Positions 9,417 to 15,860 of a stretch of DNA of 27,594 nucleotides are shown here, in pieces. Every line of letters starts with the position of its first letter. Position 1 is the first letter of the stretch. The translations under genes were made by a program, and so were the position numbers. Location of the stretch: NCBI GenBank assembly GCA_021846605.1, contig JAJZWQ010000022.1, positions 1 through 27,594 on the forward strand, written 5' to 3'. The notes under the pieces are model-generated. The model saw nothing but the letters and a program-made list of their open reading frames with translations, was not told the origin of the DNA and ran no database searches. Source of the DNA: Bacillota bacterium. Lineage in GTDB: Bacteria; Bacillota_E; RBS10-35; JAJYVN01.

Positions 9417-10625
9417 CTAACGCATTTTTATGCACTCGTCATCCAGAGAGAAGACCACCCGCCCCGCCACCACGGTCAGCAGCGCGCGGCCGGTGAGCCG
9501 GCGGCCGGCCGCCGGGCTCACCGGGCCCGCCGTCCAGGCGCACGCCGGGTCGAACACCGTGGCGTCCGCCGGCGCCCCGGGGGCAAGCGTCCCGCCCGGG
9601 AGGCCGAAGCGGCGGGCGGGGCCGGCGCTCGCCGCCTGCGCCAGACCCAGGGGCCCCAGGACCTCCAGACCCAGGGAGAGCGCGCCCTCCAGCGCGGGCC
9701 CCCCGTAGGACGCATAATCATACTCACACGCCTTCTCCTCCGGCGGGCAAGAGGCGTGTCCGGAGGCCAGGAGGAGCCTGCCCTCCCGCGCAGCCGCCAC
9801 CAGGGCTAGGCGGTCGGCCTCGGAGCGGAGCGGCGGGGAGAGCTTCGCCTCGGTGCGGTAGCCCCGGATCGCCTGCTCGGTCAGCGCCAGATGGTGGGCC
9901 GTGACCCCCGCGCTGGCACCCCCCAGCACCCCCAGGCTGCTCGCCGCCGACAGCGCCGCGAAGTGCGGTGGAGGGCCGGCGCCCGCCGCCGCGGCGACGT
10001 CCCGCGCGACGGCCGCCACCTCGGCCGCGGCCGGGATGCCTCGCAGCCCCATCGCGAAGGACAGCGGGCCCTCGTGCGCCACCCCGCCGCCCACCAGGTC
10101 GGCCAACTCGGCATGCAGCACGAGCGGCCGCCCCAGGGCGCCGGCGTAGGCCACGGCCTGGCGGACCCGGCCCGCGTCCCCCAGGGCCGCCGGCCAGTCG
10201 CTGAAGGCCACGGCTCCGGCCCGCGCCAAGAGGCCCATGTCCGCCAGGCCACCCCCGTCGGTGGCCGCCGCCACGGGGTGGAAGCGCACCGGATGGCCGC
10301 CAGCGGCCAGGGCCGCGACGCGCCGGGGATCGGTGCTGCGAGTGTGGGCCAGGACGGCCGTGTATCCGGCGGCGGCCGCCGCCACGGCCAGGGCCTCGGG
10401 CCCCTCGCGCCAGGGGTCGGGGTCCAGGTCCAGGCGGCAGAGGGTGTCAATGGGGCCCGGCAGCACGAGCAGGCCGCGGCAGTCGCGCGCCTCCCACTCG
10501 CCCGTCGGCGCCGCCTCCCCGGGCCGCCGTACGGCCACGACCCCGTCCAGACCCAGATAGACGTCCGCCGGCCCATCCCACCCCAGTAGCGGATCGGCCA
10601 GGTGCCCGCCCACAAGGGCGATCAC
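9417..10625 (-). CDS. pyrC: Dihydroorotase-like protein lacking metal ligands (probable non-catalytic PyrC')
   Basis: The 402-residue protein aligns along its length with class I dihydroorotases: V-L-P-G-P-I-D, G-L-R-G-I-P-A-A-A-E, A-H-H-L-A-L-T-E and S-P-P-L-R-S-E-A-D-R are all present. The metal site is gone. The expected D-x-H-x-H reads D60-T-L-C-R64; the carbamylated-Lys position falls in A-F-S-D-W (142-143); and T-D-H-A-P-H reads S-G-H-A-S-C (288-293), losing the catalytic Asp. His171 and His221 remain. Such inactive PyrC' proteins are known from Pseudomonas, where they are required to assemble aspartate transcarbamoylase; the same role is inferred here from its place right after pyrB. 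The GTG start overlaps the pyrB TGA, indicating coupled translation. An active dihydroorotase should lie elsewhere in the genome. Confidence 0.88.
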   Translation of the reverse strand: MIALVGGHLADPLLGWDGPADVYLGLDGVVAVRRPGEAAPTGEWEARDCRGLLVLPGPIDTLCRLDLDPDPWREGPEALAVAAAAAGYTAVLAHTRSTDPRRVAALAAGGHPVRFHPVAAATDGGGLADMGLLARAGAVAFSDWPAALGDAGRVRQAVAYAGALGRPLVLHAELADLVGGGVAHEGPLSFAMGLRGIPAAAEVAAVARDVAAAAGAGPPPHFAALSAASSLGVLGGASAGVTAHHLALTEQAIRGYRTEAKLSPPLRSEADRLALVAAAREGRLLLASGHASCPPEEKACEYDYASYGGPALEGALSLGLEVLGPLGLAQAASAGPARRFGLPGGTLAPGAPADATVFDPACAWTAGPVSPAAGRRLTGRALLTVVAGRVVFSLDDECIKMR

Positions 10626-11545
10626 GACGCCAGTCCCCCCTCTTCGAGCAACTGGTAGAGGACCGCCATGCGCACCGCCACCCCGGCGGAGACCTGGGCC
10701 TCCATCTGGGCGGTGGGCAGCGCCATGGCCTCCGGGCTCAGCTCGACGCCGCGATTGACCGGGCCGGGGTGCAGGAGCAGCGCCCCGGGGCACAGGCGCG
10801 CCAGCCGGTCGGGGTCCAAGCCCCAGAGGGCGCGGTACTCGGCCGACGCCGGCACGATCCCCGCCTCCTGGCGTTCGCGCTGGATGCGCAGGGCCATCAC
10901 GGCGTCGGCCCCGAGCAGGGCATCCTCCAGGTCATGGGACACGCGCGCGCCCAGGGCGGGGCCGGCCTCGGGCGGGACCAGCGTGGGCGGCCCCGCCAGG
11001 CAGACGCGGGTCCCCATCGCGGCAAAGGCGCGGGCGGCCGAACGCGCGACCCGGCTGTGCAACACATCGCCGACGATGGTCAGCGCCAGGCCCTCCACGC
11101 CGCCTCGGGCCCGTCGCACGGCGAACAGATCGGCCAGGGCCTGCGTGGGGTGGGCGTGCGTCCCGTCCCCGGCGTTGACCACCGGCACGTCCAGGTGGCG
11201 CGCGGCGAACTCGGCCGCGCCGCTGGCCGGGTGGCGCACGACGATGCAGTCGGCGCCCAGGGCCTGGCTGGTGCGCAGCGTGTCCAGCAAGGACTCGCCC
11301 TTGACGACCGAACTCGACTGCGCCGCCAGCGAGAGGGCGTCGGCGCCCAGAGACTTGCACGCCAACTCGAACGAATGCCGGGTGCGCGTGCTGGCCTCGT
11401 AAAACAGCAGGACCACCGTGCGCCCGCGGAGGGCGGGCACCCGCGGGATCGGTCGCTGCAGGATCTCGGCCATCGACTCCGCCGCGTCCAGGATCTGCGT
11501 GAGCGCGGCGGCGCCCAGCCCTTCCACATCGCAGAGGTGCCGCAA
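10622..11545 (-). CDS. pyrB: Aspartate carbamoyltransferase catalytic subunit
   Basis: It joins carbamoyl phosphate to aspartate, the committed step of pyrimidine synthesis. The 307-residue protein has the carbamoyl-phosphate loop S-T-R-T-R (52-56) in F-Y-E-A-S-T-R-T-R-H-S-F-E, Lys82 in V-V-K-G-E-S for the neighbouring active site, H-P-T-Q-A-L (132-137), and the late loop L-H-P-G-P-V-N-R-G. All are conserved in active enzymes. No pyrI regulatory subunit is present; the adjoining PyrC'-like protein may take the structural role. The TTG at 11545 begins at the usual family N-terminus, but a CTG at 11554, six bases after GGGGAGGGG, is an alternative start. The gene lies 23 bp after pyrR and its stop overlaps the pyrC start. 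Confidence 0.95.
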   Translation of the reverse strand: MRHLCDVEGLGAAALTQILDAAESMAEILQRPIPRVPALRGRTVVLLFYEASTRTRHSFELACKSLGADALSLAAQSSSVVKGESLLDTLRTSQALGADCIVVRHPASGAAEFAARHLDVPVVNAGDGTHAHPTQALADLFAVRRARGGVEGLALTIVGDVLHSRVARSAARAFAAMGTRVCLAGPPTLVPPEAGPALGARVSHDLEDALLGADAVMALRIQRERQEAGIVPASAEYRALWGLDPDRLARLCPGALLLHPGPVNRGVELSPEAMALPTAQMEAQVSAGVAVRMAVLYQLLEEGGLAS

Positions 11546-11568
11546 CCGCTCCAGGCCACTCCCCTCCC

Positions 11569-12234
<666 letters not shown>

Positions 12235-12257
12235 TTAAAGGTGCCAGAACCACTCGA

Positions 12258-12288
12258 AGTATATCAGAGCCCATCGACCAAGAGTCAA
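12258..12288 (-). promoter_or_regulatory. Sigma-A type promoter of the pyr operon
   Basis: The minus strand has TTGACT (12283-12288) and an extended -10, TG-A-TATACT (hexamer 12258-12263), separated by 19 bp, a slightly long spacer. Transcription would start near 12250, just before the PyrR element. The -35 overlaps the stop codon of the upstream MFS gene and lies in the loop of an 8-bp perfect inverted repeat, CGACCAAG/CTTGGTCG (12275-12300). Confidence 0.7.
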
Positions 12289-13751
12289 GCGGCTTGGTCG
12301 GCGGGGCGGCGGGTCCAGACGCGCGAGGCCGAGAGCAGGGCCGCCACCACCAGGAAGCCCATCGACACGTAGAAGGCCGAGTGCAGCCCGGTCGTGAAGG
12401 CCGTGGCCAGGGCGCCGTGAAGGTTGGCCGTCCCCACAAAGATCGCGAAGGCCAGGTCGCGCGGGATCGAGCGCGACGCCACCAGGATCGCCATGGAGAA
12501 GGAGAAGACCATGCCGACGTTGGCGAACGTGCGCAACATGCCCGAGGAGATGCCGAACACCTCGCGCGGAGACGCCTTCATCACCGCCGCGTTGTTGGAC
12601 GGGAAGAAGCAACTCGACCCGATGCCGTTGACCGTGCTGGCCAGCACGACGAACCACAGGCCGGTGGTCAGCGACAGCTGCGCAAACAGGAAGAGGGCGA
12701 CGACCTGGATGGCCAGGCCGGCCGTGGCGGGGATGACGGCGCCCACGCGGTCGGCCAGACGGCCGGCGAACGGGCCCATCAAGCCCCCGATCACGTAGCC
12801 GGGCACCAGCAGCAGCGAGGCGTGCAAGGGCGAGAGGCCGCGCGGGCCCTGGAGGTACATGATGACCAGGAAGAGCACCGCGTAGTTGGCGAGGCCCTGG
12901 AAGAGCGACGCCAGGAGCGAGGGGGTCATGGTGGGCAGGCGGAAGAGCGAGAGGTGGACCATGGGCTCCGCCTGTCGGCGCTCGATGAGGATGAAGGCCC
13001 CCAGCAGCAGCACGCCGCCCGCCAGGAAGACGATGATCGAGGCGTTCAGGGAGTGGGTCGCCAGCTGGGTCACGCCCCAGAGGATCCCGAAGAGGCCCGC
13101 GCCTCCCACCAGCATCCCCAGCACATCCACGTTCCGCTGGCGGCGCTCGCCGTGGTCGCGCAGGACGCGGACGGCCAGGGCCACGGCGATCAGGCCGATG
13201 GGCACGTTGATCCAGAAGATCCAGCGCCACGAGATGTATGTCACGATCAGGCCGCCGAGCACGATGCCCAGAACCGCCCCGATGCTCCACCCCACCGCGT
13301 TGTATCCATAGGCCCGGCCGCGGCGCTCCGGCGGGAAGATGTCGGCCAGGACCGCCCCGCTGTTGGCTGTGACCAGGGCGCCCCCAATGCCCTGGAGCAG
13401 GCGGAAGCCGATGATCGACAACTCGTTCCAGGAGAGGGCGCACAGCGCCGACCCCAGGATGAAGATGAGGAAGCCCGCCTCATACATGCGCACCCGCCCG
13501 TACATGTCTCCCAGGCGCCCGACCTGGGTGGCCAGCAGGGTGATGATCAGCAGGTAGCCGATGATGATCCAGATCACCGAGGACAGCGCCACGTGCAGGG
13601 CGCGCTCGATGGCCGGCAGCGCCAGCACCACGATCGTCGTGTCCACGGCGGTGATGAGCACCCCGGTCATGATCACGGCCAGCGCCAGGCCGGCGTTGGC
13701 CCCGGTATCGCTCGCCCCCTGGGATCCCATCGCCCTGGCCTGTGCCGCCAT
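12285..13751 (-). CDS. MFS drug exporter, DHA2 family (EmrB/QacA-like)
   Basis: The 488-residue protein has about 14 transmembrane helices, the DHA2 drug:H+ antiporter topology. Family motifs include A-V-D-T-T-I-V-V-L-A-L-P in helix 1 (about 35-46), the loop 2-3 motif G-R-L-G-D-M-Y-G-R, and R-L-L-Q-G-I-G-G-A with a following P-P-E-R-R-G-R-A-Y-G. It presumably exports toxic organic compounds; the substrate is unknown. The chosen ATG (13751) starts a short polar tail before helix 1; an ATG seven codons later is possible. Neither start has a strong ribosome-binding site. It lies 50 bp after marR on the same strand and is probably cotranscribed with it under MarR control. Its stop codon overlaps the -35 of the pyr promoter. 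Confidence 0.92.
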   Translation of the reverse strand: MAAQARAMGSQGASDTGANAGLALAVIMTGVLITAVDTTIVVLALPAIERALHVALSSVIWIIIGYLLIITLLATQVGRLGDMYGRVRMYEAGFLIFILGSALCALSWNELSIIGFRLLQGIGGALVTANSGAVLADIFPPERRGRAYGYNAVGWSIGAVLGIVLGGLIVTYISWRWIFWINVPIGLIAVALAVRVLRDHGERRQRNVDVLGMLVGGAGLFGILWGVTQLATHSLNASIIVFLAGGVLLLGAFILIERRQAEPMVHLSLFRLPTMTPSLLASLFQGLANYAVLFLVIMYLQGPRGLSPLHASLLLVPGYVIGGLMGPFAGRLADRVGAVIPATAGLAIQVVALFLFAQLSLTTGLWFVVLASTVNGIGSSCFFPSNNAAVMKASPREVFGISSGMLRTFANVGMVFSFSMAILVASRSIPRDLAFAIFVGTANLHGALATAFTTGLHSAFYVSMGFLVVAALLSASRVWTRRPADQAA

Positions 13752-13801
13752 CCTGTCCGGCGCCCCTTCCGTCGTCGCCCCGTCCGCCGCGCGCCAGGGA
13801 C

Positions 13802-14245
13802 TCAGTCGGCCGTGTGCCGCAGGGGCGCCAGGTGGCGCCGCAGCAGTTCCCGGAAGCGCGCGTGGTCGTCCGCACCGATATCGTTCCAGAGTTGCGCCTC
13901 GATCGCGCGCATCGCCTGCCAGGCCCGTCCGAGCACCTGGGCCCCGTCCCGGGTCAGGTGCAGTTCCAGGACGTGTCCGCGGCCCTCGCCATGGCGCCGG
14001 CGGATCAGCCCGGCGCTCTCCAGACCGGCCACCTGCTCGGCCATGCTCTGAGGCGTGACCGCCTTCTCCTGCGCGAGCTGGGCGATGCAGGCGCCCGGCG
14101 CACGCGCGATGGCCGCCATGACCCCCACCTGGGGCACCGTCAACTGCAGCGGCCCAAGCACCTCGTCGTAGGCCGCGCGCAACGCCACCCGCAGGTCGTT
14201 GATCAGGGAGCCCAAGGGCGGCGCCCCATCCTCCTCGCCTGGCAT
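13802..14245 (-). CDS. MarR family transcriptional regulator
   Basis: The 147-residue protein carries a winged helix-turn-helix of MarR type: L-T-V-P-Q-V-G-V-M-A-A-I (about 35-46), the recognition region I-A-Q-L-A-Q-E-K-A-V-T-P-Q-S-M-A-E (54-70), L-E-S-A-G-L-I-R-R-R (75-84) and a wing ending L-E-L-H-L-T-R-D-G. Helices at both ends form the dimer interface. MarR proteins commonly repress an adjacent exporter and themselves, releasing DNA on binding a toxic ligand. Here the exporter lies directly downstream, and two palindromes sit over its promoter. The ATG lies six bases after a good -10, so the mRNA may be leaderless; no Shine-Dalgarno is seen. Confidence 0.9.
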   Translation of the reverse strand: MPGEEDGAPPLGSLINDLRVALRAAYDEVLGPLQLTVPQVGVMAAIARAPGACIAQLAQEKAVTPQSMAEQVAGLESAGLIRRRHGEGRGHVLELHLTRDGAQVLGRAWQAMRAIEAQLWNDIGADDHARFRELLRRHLAPLRHTAD

Positions 14246-14251
14246 GCGGGC

Positions 14252-14260
14252 ATTGTAACA
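14252..14260 (-). promoter_or_regulatory. Extended -10 promoter of marR, probably giving a leaderless transcript
   Basis: On the minus strand TG-T-TACAAT is followed by six bases and then the marR ATG. With the usual 6-7 nt from -10 to start point, transcription would begin at or next to the ATG. No recognisable -35 is present, as is common with extended -10 promoters. Confidence 0.5.
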
Positions 14261-14265
14261 GGGAC

Positions 14266-14292
14266 CCTGATATCAGGCTACCTGTATCCAGG
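14266..14292. promoter_or_regulatory. Tandem palindromes, probable MarR operators
   Basis: CCTGATATCAGG (14266-14277) is a perfect 12-bp palindrome. CCTGTATCCAGG (14281-14292) keeps both half-sites, CCTG and CAGG. Their centres are 15 bp apart. The first covers the spacer just upstream of the marR -10, so a bound MarR dimer would block the promoter. Binding is inferred, not shown. Confidence 0.6.
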
Positions 14293-14439
14293 CGCAAGTG
14301 GAGAAGTTGGGGGGTACGGTCGGCGGACGGGACGCGAGGTCCGGGAGGGCGCCCCCCGGTCTGCCAGCGGCGGGTATGGACGGACGGCGGTTGCCCTTGG
14401 CGACGCGGCGGAACACTATGGGACTTGGGGGGTGCTTGC

Positions 14440-15006
14440 TTGGCGGTCCAAATCGACCTGCTGCACCGCGTCACGGACGATGAACTGCTGGCGCTCTCGG
14501 TGCGTAACCCGGGCTATCAGATCGAACGCACCCCGGATGGGAGGCTTGCCGTGTCACCCACCAGGACAGAGGGCGGGCACAGGAGCATGGAGGTGGCCGG
14601 GCAACTTTACGCGTGGAACCGCGGGTCCAAGTTGGGGATCACCTTCGACTCGTCGACGGGGTTCAACCTGCCCGACGGCTCGTGCCGTTCCCCGGACGCG
14701 TCCTGGGTCCGGCGCGACCGCTGGACGGCACTGTCTGCCGATCAGCGCAAGGGTTTTGCACCGCTGTGTCCCGATGCCGTTTTTGAAGTCCGGTCCGAGT
14801 CCGACGGGCTGGCCGAACTGGAGGCCAAGATGACGGCGTACATGGACAATGGTGCCCGCATCGGGGTCCTCGTCGACCCACTGCGCCGGTCGGCCTCGGT
14901 CTACCGGCCCGGCTCGGAGGTCGAGATCCACACCGGCAACGTGCCGCTGGGCCCCGAGTTGCCCGGCTTTGTCCTGGAACTGGGTCCGGTCTTCGACGGC
15001 GCATAA
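14440..15006 (+). CDS. Uma2 family (DUF820) PD-(D/E)xK endonuclease-like protein
   Basis: The 188-residue protein matches the Uma2 fold: an N-terminal L-S-V-R-N-P-G-Y-Q-I-E-R-T-P-D-G-R-L segment, G-F-N-L-P-D-G-S-x-R-S-P-D-A-S-W-V (metal Asp), C-P-D-A-V-F-E-V-R-S-E-S-D and E-A-K-M-T-A-Y (catalytic Glu and Lys), then G-V-L-V-D-P-L-R-R-S-A-S-V-Y. The core residues are intact. Uma2 proteins are very common in Cyanobacteria, Chloroflexi and some Bacillota, often in many copies; their biological role is largely unsettled. A TTG at 14440 lies six bases after a GGGGGGTG; another TTG at 14425 is possible. It is transcribed away from marR and has no operon partner. Confidence 0.85.
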   Translation: MAVQIDLLHRVTDDELLALSVRNPGYQIERTPDGRLAVSPTRTEGGHRSMEVAGQLYAWNRGSKLGITFDSSTGFNLPDGSCRSPDASWVRRDRWTALSADQRKGFAPLCPDAVFEVRSESDGLAELEAKMTAYMDNGARIGVLVDPLRRSASVYRPGSEVEIHTGNVPLGPELPGFVLELGPVFDGA

Positions 15007-15274
15007 GACAGCCGGGCCGGCCCGCCTCGGGGCACGGGCCAGCGGCCGGCATGGACACCCCCCTGGCGTGCCGACCACCCTGTCTGGGCTGAAGCCTCCC
15101 ACGGCCAAGCCTCTCCTCCCACCCCGCCGCCGGGGCCCCCACCGGGACCGGCCGGTAGGTCCGTATCGCCGACCACATTCTGTTCTCGACTTCCCGGCCT
15201 CTCGCGACGAAGACCATCTTCTGAGGAGGCCCTCGGGGAGTGCCCTCCCTGGATCCCCTGGTGGGCGTTCTAGA
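15007..15274. other. Non-coding stretch between Uma2 gene and CRISPR remnant
   Basis: No convincing gene, RNA gene or clear terminator was seen. A lone GCGAC at 15204-15208 resembles the repeat terminus, but its distance to the first array repeat (66 bp) does not fit one spacer. Confidence 0.5.
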
Positions 15275-15657
15275 GTTTCAACCCTACTCGCAGAGTTCGG
15301 CTCATTCACTGCACAATCTGACGCAGCCCTGGTGCCACAAGAGGATGGAAATATCAGGTGGATTGTGCAGCGCGGTAGGCGCTGCCGCACCGTGAGCACA
15401 ACATGTTGTACGAGGTATTGACCGCAGTCACTGCATATTGTCGGCGCAGGCGTTTCGGCTGCACAATGCCGCCGCAGGTCTTTGGCGCAAATGAGCCGAA
15501 CTCTGACTCGGCATTCCTGTTGTTGCGACAGGGCACGATGCGGCGATTGGACGCCGCATATCAGTTTCAATGCCCTACTCGGCATTCCTGTTGTTGCGAC
15601 GGCCGGGGGCGGCGCTCCGGACGGTCTGGTCCCGCTGTTTCAATGCCCTACTCGGCA
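15275..15657 (-). CRISPR. Degenerate CRISPR array: three repeat copies, two spacers, no cas genes
   Basis: The intact repeat is 37 nt (15564-15600); on the plus strand it begins GTTTCAATGCCC and ends TTGTTGCGAC. A second copy (15275-15290 plus 15511-15529) is split by an inserted element and lacks two bases. A third (15637-15657) keeps only 21 nt. The spacers are 15530-15563 (34 nt) and 15601-15636 (36 nt). The complement of the repeat ends ATTGAAAC, the usual 5' handle of type I-B/I-D/III crRNAs, so transcription would be on the minus strand. The leader would have lain to the right, where the truncated repeat now meets a tnpB relic. No leader and no cas gene are visible; the array is probably dead. 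Confidence 0.85.
15291..15505. mobile_element. MITE-like non-autonomous element inserted in a CRISPR repeat
   Basis: The element is 215 bp. Its ends are 16-bp perfect inverted repeats, CAGAGTTCGGCTCATT (15291-15306) and its complement (15490-15505). ACTCG flanks it on both sides (15286-15290 and 15506-15510), a 5-bp target duplication. Removing the element and one ACTCG restores the CRISPR repeat through the junction. It has no transposase-size frame. Inside are repeated CTGCACAAT motifs (15309-15317, 15459-15467, and inverted at 15362-15370), a related copy at 15431, and a perfect ACAACATGTTGT palindrome (15398-15409). The parent IS family could not be named. Confidence 0.85.
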
Positions 15658-15777
15658 ACATAAGCGTCACATCCCTTGCCGGCCCCGCTCTACGTGGGAC
15701 TGGCGGGCCGCATCGTCAGACGGCCTATCGCAGCACGATCCGGTAGCTGCAAGCCCCCGGCTTCAGCCGTGGGGCTC
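15657..15777 (+). mobile_element. Relic of a tnpB 3' end with solo omega-RNA scaffold
   Basis: From 15691 the plus strand nearly matches the right end of the tnpB locus at 27196-27286, differing by a 2-nt indel and a few bases: TACGTGGGACTGGCGGGCC, GACGGCCTATCGCAGCACG, and the hairpin at 15753-15774, ending in TGAC. From 15657 to 15690 similarity is weaker (about 26 of 38 bases by eye) and starts at the codons for the R-N-I-G motif of TnpB. The rest of the element is absent. The left edge coincides with truncation of the CRISPR repeat. Confidence 0.75.
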
Positions 15778-15860
15778 TGACCGAAGCGTACGGGGCGAAA
15801 TCCACAAACACCTCAACGGACGCTACGCCGATCGGGGCCCGCCCCTGCGGACCCCGCCGC

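Noticed and set aside
10626..10793. Extended pyrC start inside pyrB
   Set aside because: The extra 56 codons overlap pyrB in another frame; the GTG overlapping the pyrB stop gives the family N-terminus.
15181..15274. A possible fourth CRISPR repeat left of the array (GCGAC at 15204-15208)
   Set aside because: Only five bases match and the 66-bp gap is nearly twice a spacer.
15354..15536. Small minus-strand frame with several Cys motifs inside the MITE-like element
   Set aside because: It crosses the element end into the CRISPR repeat, and its repeated C-G-x motifs come from the DNA repeats; no start signal was seen.
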